Shown here in pieces: positions 1 to 8,537 of a DNA stretch of 64,000 bases. This stretch comes from Betaproteobacteria bacterium (GTDB lineage: Bacteria; Pseudomonadota; Gammaproteobacteria; Burkholderiales; Rhodocyclaceae). The notes under the pieces were generated by a model. That model was not told the DNA's origin, made no database searches, and saw only the letters and a program-made list of their open reading frames with translations. The stretch is taken from the NCBI GenBank assembly GCA_016208415.1, contig JACQYB010000081.1, forward strand, positions 1 to 64,000. Direction: 5' to 3'. The position numbers were made by a program, and so were the translations under genes. Positions within the stretch are counted from its first letter, which is position 1. Each line of letters starts with the position of its first letter.

Positions 1-1
1 C

Positions 2-949
2 GAGCATCCGACGCTGGAAAGGCTGATCCTCGACGTCATCTCGCTCGACTACCACGAGACGCTGTTCGCCGCCGCCGGCCACCAGGTGGAAGCGGCGCGC
101 AAGTCCGCCATGGCGGCCACCAAGGGCACGTACTTGCTGGTGGTGGAAGGCGCCATCCCGACCAGGGAAAACGGCATCCACTGCAAGGTCGGCGGCCAGA
201 CGGCCATCGATCTGACGCGCGAATGCGCCGCCGATGCTGCGGCGGTGATCGCCATCGGCTCCTGCGCCTCCCGGGGCGGCATGCCCTCCACCGACCCCAA
301 TCCCACCGGGGCGAGCGGGGTGAACAAGATCATCGACAAGCCGGTAGTGACCATCCCCGGCTGCCCCCCCAACCCCTACAACTTCCTCGCCACGGTGGTG
401 CATTTCCTCACCTTCGGCAGCCTGCCGGCCACCGACAGGCTGGGCCGGCCGCTGTTCGCCTACTCGCGGCTCATCCACGAGAACTGCGAGCGGCGCGCCC
501 ACTTCGACGCCGGGCGCTTCGCCATGGAGTTCGGCGACGAGGGCCACCGCCAGGGCTACTGCCTCTACAAGCTGGGCTGCAAGGGGCCCGAGACCTACGC
601 CAACTGCCCCACCATCGGCTTCGGCGACGTGGGTGAGGTGTCCTGGCCGGTGGGCTGCGGCCATCCCTGCATCGGCTGCACCGAGCAGGGGGTGGGCTTC
701 ACGAAGCCCATCCACACCCTGGCCAGGCTGAAGAGCGTGGAACCGCCCCTGGGCTACCCGCGCGTCGCGGAGGAGAAGGGTGTGGGTGCCACGCTGGGGG
801 CCGCCGCGGTCCTGGTCGCGGTGGCCGGTGCGGCTGCCGGGGCCGGCGCCATGGTGGCGCGCAACCTCGGCCTGTCGCACAAGGCCGAGCAGATGGACAA
901 GGCAGCGAAGGCGGGGGGCAAGACGGCGGACGAGAAATCGGAGGTCTGA
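2..949 (+). CDS. hybO: [NiFe]-hydrogenase small subunit, HybO type, 5' end missing
   Basis: Electron-transfer small subunit of a membrane-bound uptake hydrogenase; it carries the three Fe-S clusters that relay electrons from the NiFe site. The frame is open to the left edge (first residues EHPTLERLILDVISLDYHET), so the Tat signal and the first Cys ligands of the proximal cluster lie outside the window. Visible family features are GSCASRGG, IPGCPPNP, CLYKLGCKGPETYANC and the distal-cluster segment GCGHPCIGCTE. The C-terminus has an Ala/Gly/Val-rich hydrophobic stretch, the usual membrane anchor of periplasmic group 1 enzymes, followed by a Lys-rich cytoplasmic tail. hybA starts one base after its stop, and the order hybO-hybA-hybB-hybC is the E. 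coli Hyd-2 arrangement. The identification is secure; only the exact subgroup is inferred. Confidence 0.96.
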   Translation, partial: EHPTLERLILDVISLDYHETLFAAAGHQVEAARKSAMAATKGTYLLVVEGAIPTRENGIHCKVGGQTAIDLTRECAADAAAVIAIGSCASRGGMPSTDPNPTGASGVNKIIDKPVVTIPGCPPNPYNFLATVVHFLTFGSLPATDRLGRPLFAYSRLIHENCERRAHFDAGRFAMEFGDEGHRQGYCLYKLGCKGPETYANCPTIGFGDVGEVSWPVGCGHPCIGCTEQGVGFTKPIHTLARLKSVEPPLGYPRVAEEKGVGATLGAAAVLVAVAGAAAGAGAMVARNLGLSHKAEQMDKAAKAGGKTADEKSEV

Positions 950-950
950 C

Positions 951-2018
951 ATGGCCACACGTCGCGATTTCCTCAGAGGCTGCGCCGGCGTGGCCGTGGC
1001 CGCGGCAGCGGGGGCGGTGGCCGAACCGGCCCGGGCGCGGGAGACCTACAAGGTCCCGCCCGAGGCGTTGGGCCTGCTCTACGACGCTACCTTATGTATC
1101 GGCTGCAAGGCCTGCGTGGCGGCGTGCAAGCGCGCCAACGACAACCCCCCCGAGTTCTCCACCCCCGAGCAGCTCTGGGACACGCCGCTGGACACCTCGG
1201 GCTACACCTACAACATCATCAAGGCCTACCGCAGCGGCAATGGCGCCACCAAGGACGCCGAGACCGACGGCTACGCCTTCATGAAGACCTCCTGCATGCA
1301 CTGCGCCGACCCCTCCTGCGTTTCGGCCTGCCCGGTGTCGGCCATGCAGAAGGACCCGGTGACCGGCATCGTGGCCTACGACCCCGACGCCTGCATCGGC
1401 TGCCGCTACTGCGTGGTGGCCTGCCCCTTCGGCATCCCGAAATACCAGTACGACTCGCCCACGGGCCGGATCGGCAAGTGCGAGCTGTGCCGCCATCGCC
1501 ACAAGGACGGCCACTACTCGGCCTGCGCCGAGGTCTGCCCCACCGGGGCGACGCTGTTCGGCGCGACCTCCGATCTGCTGGCGGAAGCGAAGCGGCGCCT
1601 GGCGCTCAAGCCCGGCAGCACCGCCACCTTCCCGCGCGGACACCTGCGTCCGGGGCAGGAACGGCTGCTGGCCGGCGGCGAGGATGGCAAGGGCCTGCGT
1701 CGCCGCCAGGGCTGGCGCGCCGAGCCCGACCAGAACTACGAGGCGGTGGTGGGCAACTACGTGCAGCACGTCTACGGCGAGACGGAGTACGGCGGCACCC
1801 AGGTGCTGAAGCTCTCCGCCGTGCCCTTCGAGAAGATGGGCCAGCCCAGCCTGCCGCCCACGTCCTCGGCGGCAAGCTCCGAGACCATCCAGCACAGCCT
1901 CTACGGGGGGCTGATCATGCCGGTGGTGGTGCTGGGCGCCTTGGCCTTCGTCGCCCGGCGCAACGTGGTGCCTGAAGACGACGGCGCCGGCCACGGAAAA
2001 GGGGAGGACAAGCGATGA
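951..2018 (+). CDS. hybA: HybA, periplasmic four-cluster ferredoxin of hydrogenase
   Basis: Fe-S protein passing electrons from the hydrogenase small subunit to the membrane protein HybB. The ATG at 951 is chosen because it opens a Tat signal (MATRRDFLRG, then an Ala-rich core) right after the hybO stop; the open frame extends upstream without function. The 355-residue protein has four cysteine clusters: CIGCKACVAACK, CMHCADPSCVSACP, CIGCRYCVVACP, and CELCRHRHKDGHYSACAEVCP, as in the NrfC/HybA family. Near the C-terminus a hydrophobic segment (GGLIMPVVVLGALAFVA) followed by RR suggests a single membrane anchor, as in E. coli HybA. Its stop overlaps the hybB start by four bases, so the two are translationally coupled. 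Confidence 0.95.
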   Translation: MATRRDFLRGCAGVAVAAAAGAVAEPARARETYKVPPEALGLLYDATLCIGCKACVAACKRANDNPPEFSTPEQLWDTPLDTSGYTYNIIKAYRSGNGATKDAETDGYAFMKTSCMHCADPSCVSACPVSAMQKDPVTGIVAYDPDACIGCRYCVVACPFGIPKYQYDSPTGRIGKCELCRHRHKDGHYSACAEVCPTGATLFGATSDLLAEAKRRLALKPGSTATFPRGHLRPGQERLLAGGEDGKGLRRRQGWRAEPDQNYEAVVGNYVQHVYGETEYGGTQVLKLSAVPFEKMGQPSLPPTSSAASSETIQHSLYGGLIMPVVVLGALAFVARRNVVPEDDGAGHGKGEDKR

Positions 2019-3178
2019 GCAGCCATCCGCATGCGGCCCCGGCCCCGGTCGGCGGCAGCCTCATCAACACCACCACGCTGGTGGTGGGAGCGCTCGTCGC
2101 CCTCATGGCGGGCATCATCCTCTACCGTCTCATCTACGGACTGGGCGCGGTCACCAACCTCAACGACGGCTACTCCTGGGGCATCTGGATCGCGGTGGAC
2201 GTGGTCATCGGCTCGGCCTTCGCCTGCGGCGGCTTTTCCGTGGCGCTGCTGGTGTACATCTTCAACCGCGGCCACTACCACCCGCTGGTGCGCCCGGCGC
2301 TGCTCGCCAGCCTCATGGGCTACACCCTGGCCGGGGTGGGGGTGATCTTCGACCTGGGGCGCTGGTGGAACGTCTGGCACATGTTCTGGCCCGGCTACTG
2401 GAACCCCAACTCGGTGATGCTGGAAGTGGCGCTGTGCATCACGGCCTACGTCTTCGTGATGTGGATCGAGTTCTCGCCGGTGTTCCTGGAGAAACTCGGG
2501 CGCACCGACATCAAGGGCAAGCTGGAGAAGGTGCTGTTCTTCGTCATTGCCCTGGGCGTGCTGCTGCCCGCCATGCACCAGTCGTCGCTGGGCACGCTGC
2601 TGGTGGTGGCAGGCCAGCAGGTGCATCCGCTGTGGCAGACGCCGGCGTTGCCGCTGATCTACCTGCTCACCGCCATCACCATGGGCTACGGCGTGGTGCT
2701 GTTCGAGTCATGCGTGGCCTCCAGCGCCTACCGGCGCAGCATCGAGACCCACCTGCTCACCCCGCTGGCCAAGGTGATGCTGGGGGTGCTGGCGGCCTAT
2801 CTCGTGGTGCGGGTGGTGGATCTGTTGTGGCGCGGGGCGCTGGGGCTGGCCTTCGCGCCCACCCGCGAGGCGCTGTTCTTCTGGCTGGAGATGGCGGCCT
2901 TCGTGGCGCCGTTCTTCATCGTCGGCTCGGCCGCCGCGCGCGCCAATCCGGCGAAGCTGTTCCTGGCCGGCATCGCCATCATGGCCGGGGGCACGCTGCT
3001 GCGGCTCAACGGCTTCCTCATCGGCTTCGACACCGGGCCGGGATGGAACTACTTCCCGGCGGCTCCGGAACTGCTGGTCACCCTCGGCATGTTCGCCGCC
3101 GAGGTGCTGGGCTACATCGTCATCACCCGCCGCTTCCCGGTGCTGCCGCGCGAAGACGCGGTGCCCGCGACGCTCTGA
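2015..3178 (+). CDS. hybB: HybB, NrfD-family integral membrane subunit
   Basis: Polytopic membrane protein (387 residues) that carries electrons from HybA to the quinone pool. About ten hydrophobic segments can be counted, beginning LINTTTLVVGALVALMAGII and ending in the last 30 residues, which matches the NrfD/PsrC/HybB family. No haem ligands are expected: HybB-type subunits replace the cytochrome b of HyaC-type hydrogenases. The ATG overlaps the hybA stop (ATGA) and hybC follows after 18 bases with an AGGAG ribosome site, so it belongs to the hyb operon. The presence of HybB rather than a diheme cytochrome b makes this a group 1c (Hyd-2-like) enzyme, which in E. coli is reversible and O2-sensitive; that property is not visible here. 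Confidence 0.94.
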   Translation: MSSHPHAAPAPVGGSLINTTTLVVGALVALMAGIILYRLIYGLGAVTNLNDGYSWGIWIAVDVVIGSAFACGGFSVALLVYIFNRGHYHPLVRPALLASLMGYTLAGVGVIFDLGRWWNVWHMFWPGYWNPNSVMLEVALCITAYVFVMWIEFSPVFLEKLGRTDIKGKLEKVLFFVIALGVLLPAMHQSSLGTLLVVAGQQVHPLWQTPALPLIYLLTAITMGYGVVLFESCVASSAYRRSIETHLLTPLAKVMLGVLAAYLVVRVVDLLWRGALGLAFAPTREALFFWLEMAAFVAPFFIVGSAAARANPAKLFLAGIAIMAGGTLLRLNGFLIGFDTGPGWNYFPAAPELLVTLGMFAAEVLGYIVITRRFPVLPREDAVPATL

Positions 3179-3196
3179 TTCCCGGAGGAGATCGAA

Positions 3197-4909
3197 ATGT
3201 CCAAGCGAGTCACCATCGACCCGGTCACGCGGATCGAAGGCCATCTGCGTGTCGATGTCGAGATCGACGGCGGGCGTGTGAAGAAGGCCTGGGCTTCCGG
3301 CCAGATGTGGCGCGGGGTGGAGAACATCCTGGTGGGGCGCGACCCGCGCGACGCCTGGGCCATCACCCAGCGCATCTGCGGCGTGTGCACGACGGTGCAT
3401 GCGCTGGCCTCGGTGCGGGCGGTGGAAAACGCCCTGCAACTGGAGATCCCCCTCAACGCCCAGTACATCCGCAACCTCATCATCCTGGCCCACGCCATCC
3501 ATGACCACATCGTCCATTTCTACCACCTGTCGGCGCTCGACTGGGTGGACGTGGTCTCGGCGCTGAAGGCCGACCCGGACAAGGCCTCCGCCCTGGCGGA
3601 GAGCCTGTCCACCTGGTCGGGCAACTCGAAGCACGAGTTCCGCAAGGTCAAGGAGCGCCTGTCCGGCTTCGTCGGCACCGGGCAACTGGGCATCTTCACC
3701 AACGGCTACTGGGGCCATCCGGCCATGAAGCTGCCGCCGGAGGTGAATCTTCTGGCCGCCGCCCACTACCTGCAGGCGCTGGAGGTGCAGCGCTACGCCA
3801 ACAAGATCGTCGCCATCCTGGGCTCCAAGACGCCCCACATCCAGAACGTGGCGGTGGGCGGCGTGGCCAATGCCCTGTCTACGGACTCGCAATCGGTGCT
3901 CACGGTGGAGCGGCTGATGGCGGTAAAGGGCTGGATCGACAAGCTCGACGACTTCGTGAAGAACGTCTATCTGGTGGACGTGGCGGCCATCGGCGCGTTC
4001 TACGCCGACTGGACGGCGGTGGGGCGGGGCATCGTGGATTACCTGTGCGTGCCCGACATCCCCCTTGACGGCAAGGGCGAGAGCTTCGCCCTGCCGGGCG
4101 GCCACATCCCGGACGGCAACGTCGGCGCGTTCAAGGCCATCGCCAGCTTCAACGACGAGTACTTCCGCAAGGGCGTGGCCGAGGCGGTGAAGCACTCCTG
4201 GTACGACTACGGCGCCGGCAACGACAAGGCGCTACACCCCCACCAGGGCGAGACCACGCCGAAGTACACCGACTTCCAGGACGACGGCAAGTACTCCTGG
4301 CTCAAGTCGCCCACCTTCTACGGCAAGCCCATGCAGGTGGGGCCGCTCTCAAGGGTGCTGGCCATGTACGCCGCCGGCCACGAGCCGACGAAGAAGTACG
4401 CCGGCGCCACGCTGGAGCGGGTGTCCGCCATCGCCAAGGCCCAGGTGGGGCTGGATGCCCTGCATTCCACCATCGGCCGCCACGCCGCCCGGGCCGTGTC
4501 CTGCGCTGTGCAGGTGGACGAGTTGGCCAACCAGTGGAACCTGCTGCTGGCCAACATGGGCAAGGGCGACCTCAAGACCTTCAACCGCCCGGTCTTCCCC
4601 AAGGGCGAGCAACTGGGCGTGGGCTTCCACGAAGCGCCGCGGGGCGTGCTGTCCCACTGGGTGGTGATCAGGGACGGCAAGATCGCGAACTACCAGTGCG
4701 TCGTGCCCACCACATGGAACGCCGCGCCGCGCAACGAACGCGACCAGCCAGGCGCCTACGAGGCCTGCCTGGTGGGCAACCCGGTGGCCGACCCCGAGAA
4801 GCCGCTGGAAGTGCTGCGCACGGTGCACAGCTTCGACCCCTGCCTGGCCTGCGCGGTGCATGTGCTGGATACGGAGCAGGGCAACGCCATCACGGTGACG
4901 GCGCGGTAG
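3197..4909 (+). CDS. hybC: [NiFe]-hydrogenase large subunit HybC
   Basis: Catalytic subunit holding the NiFe(CN)2CO site. The 570-residue protein has both nickel motifs: RICGVC with Cys61 and Cys64, and DPCLACAVH near the C-terminus with Cys549 and Cys552. It ends with a 15-residue extension after His555 (VLDTEQGNAITVTAR), the peptide removed by the HybD endopeptidase after nickel insertion. An AGGAG site lies about eight bases before the ATG. There is no signal peptide, so it must be co-exported with the small subunit through Tat. The neighbouring hybD and hypC-like genes serve its maturation. The identification is secure. Confidence 0.97.
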   Translation: MSKRVTIDPVTRIEGHLRVDVEIDGGRVKKAWASGQMWRGVENILVGRDPRDAWAITQRICGVCTTVHALASVRAVENALQLEIPLNAQYIRNLIILAHAIHDHIVHFYHLSALDWVDVVSALKADPDKASALAESLSTWSGNSKHEFRKVKERLSGFVGTGQLGIFTNGYWGHPAMKLPPEVNLLAAAHYLQALEVQRYANKIVAILGSKTPHIQNVAVGGVANALSTDSQSVLTVERLMAVKGWIDKLDDFVKNVYLVDVAAIGAFYADWTAVGRGIVDYLCVPDIPLDGKGESFALPGGHIPDGNVGAFKAIASFNDEYFRKGVAEAVKHSWYDYGAGNDKALHPHQGETTPKYTDFQDDGKYSWLKSPTFYGKPMQVGPLSRVLAMYAAGHEPTKKYAGATLERVSAIAKAQVGLDALHSTIGRHAARAVSCAVQVDELANQWNLLLANMGKGDLKTFNRPVFPKGEQLGVGFHEAPRGVLSHWVVIRDGKIANYQCVVPTTWNAAPRNERDQPGAYEACLVGNPVADPEKPLEVLRTVHSFDPCLACAVHVLDTEQGNAITVTAR

Positions 4910-4946
4910 GCGCTTGGGCGGCGTGCCGGCCGGGCGGACGAACGAC

Positions 4947-5477
4947 ATGGCTTCCCAACAGCGCGGCGACCCGCCGCGCAACGGCCCGCGCCGGGCGGTC
5001 CTGCTCGGCGTGGGCAACATCCTTCTCAGTGACGACGGCGTCGGCGTGCGGCTGGTGGAGCGCATCGCCGCCCGCCATCGCCTGCCGGACGGGCTCACGG
5101 TGCTCGACGGCGGCACCTGCGCCATGGAGATGCTGGAAGACCTGGAAAACCTCGACCTGCTGGTGATCGCCGACTGCGTGCGCGCCGGGCAGGCGCCGGG
5201 CGGCGTGGTGGTGCTGCGCGGTGAGGCCGTGCCGGCGTTCTTTCGCACCAAGTTGTCGCCTCACCAGATCGGGCTCTCCGACGTGCTCGCCACGCTGGAA
5301 CTCACCGGCCGCGCACCGCGCGAGACCGTAGTGGTGGGCGTGCAGCCGCAGTCGCTGGAAACGGGCATGGACCTGACGCCCACCGTGCAGGCCAGCCTCC
5401 CGGCCGCGGAAGCCGCGCTGCTGGACGCGCTCGCAGCCGCCGGCATGGCACCGGAACCCGTGGCGGAGCCCGCCTGA
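4947..5477 (+). CDS. hybD: Hydrogenase maturation endopeptidase HybD
   Basis: Peptidase family M52 protease that clips the C-terminal extension of HybC once nickel is in place. The core starts AVLLGVGNILLSDDGVGVRL; the nickel-ligand positions appear as Asp in SDDG, Asp in IADCVRAG and His in LSPHQIG. The first ligand is Glu in E. coli HybD but Asp in HycI, so Asp is tolerated in the family. I chose the ATG at 4947 (176 residues); an in-frame TTG at 4914 would add 11 residues of no recognisable function. The residues before the core (about 16) are somewhat long. Its stop overlaps the next start by one base (TGATG). Confidence 0.92.
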   Translation: MASQQRGDPPRNGPRRAVLLGVGNILLSDDGVGVRLVERIAARHRLPDGLTVLDGGTCAMEMLEDLENLDLLVIADCVRAGQAPGGVVVLRGEAVPAFFRTKLSPHQIGLSDVLATLELTGRAPRETVVVGVQPQSLETGMDLTPTVQASLPAAEAALLDALAAAGMAPEPVAEPA

Positions 5478-5761
5478 TGTGCCTCTCCGTGCCCATGCAG
5501 GTGGAGTCCTGGGAGGCCGGCGGCGACCTGGCCTGGGTGGAGCGCGGCGAGCGCCGCGAGCGCATCAGCATGCTGCTCACCGGCCCCCAGCCCCGCGGCA
5601 CCTGGGTGCTGGTGTCCCTGGGCTTCGCCAGGGAAGTGGTGGAGCCGGAACGACTCCCCCTCATCGAGGACGCGCTGGCGGCCTTGGCGGCCTCGCTGGA
5701 AGACGGCTACGACCCCGCGGCGCACTTCGCCGATCTGGACGCGGCGCGCGCGAAGGACTGA
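5477..5761 (+). CDS. HypC/HybG-family hydrogenase chaperone
   Basis: Small (94-residue) maturation chaperone beginning MCLSVPMQV; Cys2 is the conserved residue that holds the Fe(CN)2CO unit with HypD and contacts the large-subunit precursor. It follows hybD with a one-base overlap and is the last gene of the hyb operon. A second family member, the canonical hypC, lies at 28003 beside hypD. The pair mirrors E. coli HybG and HypC, so this copy is probably dedicated to HybC. It is longer than a typical HypC by about 15 residues at the C-terminus. Assignment to the family is secure; naming it hybG rather than hypC is inference. Confidence 0.9.
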   Translation: MCLSVPMQVESWEAGGDLAWVERGERRERISMLLTGPQPRGTWVLVSLGFAREVVEPERLPLIEDALAALAASLEDGYDPAAHFADLDAARAKD

Positions 5762-5827
5762 ACACCCGTGAGGGGTGGATCGCGACTGATCGCCGGTGAG
5801 GGGCGCGCTGCAACCGACCCCGTGGGG

Positions 5828-5848
5828 GCAGCCGCGCCCGGCGGCTGC
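5828..5848. terminator. GC-rich hairpin between convergent genes
   Basis: GCAGCCGC and GCGGCTGC form an 8-bp stem around a 5-base loop, between the end of the hyb operon and the end of the convergent cytochrome gene. No T-run follows on either strand, so a factor-independent terminator is possible but not shown. Confidence 0.4.
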
Positions 5849-5891
5849 CAGATCGCGGGAGGGGGATCGCTCCGGGGAACGGACCTGCCCG

Positions 5892-6452
5892 TTACCTGGC
5901 CTGGGCGAGCATGTATTCCACGGTTGCCCTGATGTCGGCCTCGCTCAGATTCGTGGCGCCGCCCTTGGGCGGCATCGCGCCCTTGCCCTTGAGCACCGTC
6001 TGAACCAGTGCGTCCATGCCGGTGGCGATGCGGGGAGCCCACGCCGCCTTGTCTCCGAACTTCGGCGCGCCGGCCACGCCCGCCAGGTGGCAGGCCACGC
6101 AAACCTTGTCGTAGGTGCTCTTGCCGTTCGCCGCCCCCTTGGCAGCCGGGGCTGGCGCCGCGGCTGCCGGTGCTGCCGCTGCTACGGGCGCGGCTGCGCT
6201 CGGTGCTGAGGCGGGAGCGGCCGCCGGGGCTGCAGCGGGTGCAGCGGGTGCAGCAGCCGCCGGTGCCACCGAAGGGGCAGCGGCATCCCCCGCCATCTCA
6301 ACCCTGGCGACCGGCTTGATCCGCTTGGCGGTCTCTTCCGGATCCGCCGGGGTTCCCGACGGACCACATCCGGCCACCAAGGCCATGGCCGCACCGACGG
6401 CCACCCAGTGGGGCGCGCGGCGCGCCGCACGCTGCCACTTCTCGTCATTCAT
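5892..6452 (-). CDS. Cytochrome c5-like lipoprotein with Ala/Pro linker
   Basis: Monohaem class I cytochrome c, probably a periplasmic, lipid-anchored electron carrier. The start at 6452 (MNDEKWQR) leaves a signal segment ending LVAGC, a lipobox; an in-frame ATG 21 bases upstream is less likely. Domain order: lipoprotein signal (about residues 1-30), a long linker built of Ala/Pro units (about 55-105), then the haem domain with CVACH and a probable Met ligand in AMPPKGG. The haem domain resembles the cytochrome c5 family. It is convergent with the hyb operon and has no obvious operon partner. The repeated GCAGCGGGT units at 6233-6255 make the linker prone to length change. Confidence 0.88.
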   Translation of the reverse strand: MNDEKWQRAARRAPHWVAVGAAMALVAGCGPSGTPADPEETAKRIKPVARVEMAGDAAAPSVAPAAAAPAAPAAAPAAAPASAPSAAAPVAAAAPAAAAPAPAAKGAANGKSTYDKVCVACHLAGVAGAPKFGDKAAWAPRIATGMDALVQTVLKGKGAMPPKGGATNLSEADIRATVEYMLAQAR

Positions 6453-6562
6453 CAGGCGCTCCCTTGATCGCAAGACCTCAGTTATCCATTTTTCGCCGCC
6501 GGCGATCCCGAAGTTGCGGAAGGTGGCGTGACGCGACGGGATCCATCCGCCGTCGCATTGCG

Positions 6563-6667
6563 GGCCGAACCGACCGCCCGTCTATGCCTTTCCCTTCCGA
6601 TGGCCATTTTGATATTCCTCCGTTATCAAAAGGCCGAACCGACCGCCCGTCTATGGCTTTCCCTTCC
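6563..6667. repeat. Two 36-bp direct repeats at the end of the TfoX-like gene
   Basis: Copies at 6563-6598 and 6632-6667 differ at one base. The second copy includes the last codons and the stop of the TfoX-like gene (reading GKGKP-stop on the minus strand); the first is a duplicate of that gene end 69 bases downstream. It looks like a local segment duplication. Confidence 0.85.
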
Positions 6668-7055
6668 CCTTCGCCGCCTTCGGCGGCAAGCTGCCGGCAA
6701 AGGCCCGGGCTTCCTCCAGCAGCGCCGCGATGTCGTCCTGCGGACGGGCCAGGGCGTCGGCCACGGCGACGTATTCGTGCATGGCGCGGCCCATGGGGGC
6801 GAAGGGCGTGGCGGTGCCCTGCGCCAGCAGTTGCCGGCGCCGCGCTTCGGGCAGGCGCAGGATCAGGCGCTGTTCATGCAGCCCGGCGAACATGTTGCCG
6901 CCGGTGAAGGCGCAGGGGCAGCCGAACATCTGGCGGCGATCCACTCCGGGTGCCGGCGGCAGGCAGGCGTCGAAGCGCGCCACCAGGGCGGGATCGGGCT
7001 TTTCCCACTTCGGCCCGGGCTTGTCGGCGCGGGCGGGTGCGGCGGCGCGGGCCAT
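6651..7055 (-). CDS. TfoX N-terminal domain protein
   Basis: A 134-residue protein resembling the stand-alone TfoX N-terminal domain (RQMFGCPCAFTGGNMFAGLHEQRLILRLPE; Pfam family TfoX_N), whose biochemical role is not settled. The start at 7055 is chosen because homology begins shortly after it and it lies five bases beyond the stop of the VOC gene, suggesting one transcript. The family normally has a MFGG-type motif; here it reads MFGCPCAF with two cysteines close together. The C-terminus is a short lysine/glycine tail whose DNA is duplicated just downstream. It should not be read as the competence regulator Sxy/TfoX itself, which is longer. Confidence 0.8.
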   Translation of the reverse strand: MARAAAPARADKPGPKWEKPDPALVARFDACLPPAPGVDRRQMFGCPCAFTGGNMFAGLHEQRLILRLPEARRRQLLAQGTATPFAPMGRAMHEYVAVADALARPQDDIAALLEEARAFAGSLPPKAAKGKGKP

Positions 7056-7060
7056 GTCGG

Positions 7061-7816
7061 TCACGCCCGGCTCGGGCCGAGGATGCCGAAGACCGCGCCC
7101 AGCGGGTCCGCCGGCACGGCGATGCGCCCGACCCTGGGGATCTCCATGGCCGGGGCGCACACGCTTCCCCCCAGTTCCTGCGCCCGGGCGACGATGGCGT
7201 CGGTGTCGGCCACATACACGTAGGGCATCCAGAAGGAGGGCATGTCCGGCCCCATGGTGCCCATGAGGCCGGCGCGCTCCGCGTCGCCCTGCTTGAGCAC
7301 GTGGTAGGTGCCCATCTCGCCCATGTCCATGGGGTCGTCCGTGTAGCCCACCACGCGCTGGTAGAAGGCCAGCGCCGCCGGCACGTCGGTGCTCATCAGT
7401 TCGCACCAGCACCAGCCGCCGACTTCGGGGGCCGGGACGTCCGGGGGGTCGTCCATCTTGCCGCTCCAGAAGCCGAGGACGCCGCCGGTGGGGTCGGCCA
7501 CCGTGGCGCCGCGTCCGATGTCGGCGAAATCCATGGGGCCCATGAGCACCGTGGCGCCGGCCGCCTTGGCGTCCGCGGCGGCGGTGTCCACGTCATTGAC
7601 CGACATGTGGCACATCCAGCGGGCGGGCTTGTCGTCCTGCGCCTGCCACAAGCCGCCTATCCCCTGGCCGCCGTGGTGGATCACGGGGTAGCGGATGTCG
7701 CCTATGGGTTCCTCCTTTACCGTCCAGCCGAACAGGGCGGTATAGAAGCGGCCGGCTGCGGCCGGATCGCGGGACATGTGTTCGAACCAGACGAACTTGC
7801 CGTGCAGTCGTGTCAT
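7061..7816 (-). CDS. Two-domain VOC family protein
   Basis: A 251-residue protein with two vicinal-oxygen-chelate (glyoxalase/bleomycin-resistance-like) domains in tandem: residues about 5-125 (starting GKFVWFEHMSRDPAAAGRFY) and about 130-250 (starting VGGWCWCELMSTDVPAALAFY). The repeated xxHM/ELMSxDxxAAxxFY pattern and the FGWTVKEEPIGD and VGYTDDPMDMGEMG segments are typical of the YPHI/27-kDa antigen type of double VOC proteins. These often bind a metal and small substrates, but the substrate cannot be read from sequence. It is probably co-transcribed with the TfoX-like gene downstream. Confidence 0.88.
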   Translation of the reverse strand: MTRLHGKFVWFEHMSRDPAAAGRFYTALFGWTVKEEPIGDIRYPVIHHGGQGIGGLWQAQDDKPARWMCHMSVNDVDTAAADAKAAGATVLMGPMDFADIGRGATVADPTGGVLGFWSGKMDDPPDVPAPEVGGWCWCELMSTDVPAALAFYQRVVGYTDDPMDMGEMGTYHVLKQGDAERAGLMGTMGPDMPSFWMPYVYVADTDAIVARAQELGGSVCAPAMEIPRVGRIAVPADPLGAVFGILGPSRA

Positions 7817-7961
7817 GAGGGGTCTCCCGGGCCGGTTTGGAGGGGGTGCGCGAGCGGCGTTGCGACGGATGCGCCGCGCCTGAATCGAGTATAGCCGTCG
7901 GATGGGCCGTGTCGCCGCCGCCCGGGCCCTGCGGGGCCGGACCGGGGGGTGGCGCGCCGGC

Positions 7962-8453
7962 CTATCGGCCCGCCGTGCCCGGCTGCGCGCCCAGCAGCGG
8001 CACGGTGCTGATGGCGTTCTTCGGCGAACCCTCGATGAGCTTGTCGGAATAGGTGAGATAGACCAGCACCTGGCGCTTGCGGTCGAACATGCGCACCACG
8101 CGCACGCGCTTGAACAGGATGCTGGCGCTCTCCGAGAACACCTCTTCCTTGTCCGGCAGGGGTTTCGGGATGGTGATGGGCCCCACCTGGCGGCAGGCGA
8201 TGGAGGCGTCGCTGGGGTCCTCCGCCAGGCCCAGGGCGCCGGAAACGCCGCCCTTCCTGGCGCGGGAGAGGTGGCAGGTCACCCCCTGCACCTTGGGATC
8301 GTCGAAGGCCTCGACGACGATCTTGTGGTCCGGGCCCACCAGCTTGAACACCGTGTCCACCTCGCCGATGCGCTCGCCGCGCGCCGCGCCCGCCAGACCG
8401 AAAGCCAGCGCCAGGCCGGCGCCAAGGCAGTGCCATCTCATGCTCTTCTCCAT
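7962..8453 (-). CDS. creA: CreA family protein
   Basis: A 163-residue exported protein of the CreA family (function unknown). It has a signal peptide ([22 protein letters not shown]) and the family core beginning [22 protein letters not shown], with the conserved [17 protein letters not shown] and [17 protein letters not shown] segments. Two cysteines (CHL and CRQ) may form a disulfide. An in-frame ATG four codons in (MRWHC) is an equally good start. The gene stands alone, between the VOC gene and a large membrane protein on the same strand. Confidence 0.9.
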   Translation of the reverse strand: MEKSMRWHCLGAGLALAFGLAGAARGERIGEVDTVFKLVGPDHKIVVEAFDDPKVQGVTCHLSRARKGGVSGALGLAEDPSDASIACRQVGPITIPKPLPDKEEVFSESASILFKRVRVVRMFDRKRQVLVYLTYSDKLIEGSPKNAISTVPLLGAQPGTAGR

Positions 8454-8537
8454 GGTTCGGGTGTATTGGGATGTATTGGGCCGTGCGCCACGCGCAGCCG
8501 CCGGGCTCGTCCGGGGCGGCCCCCCGCGCGAGCGCGT

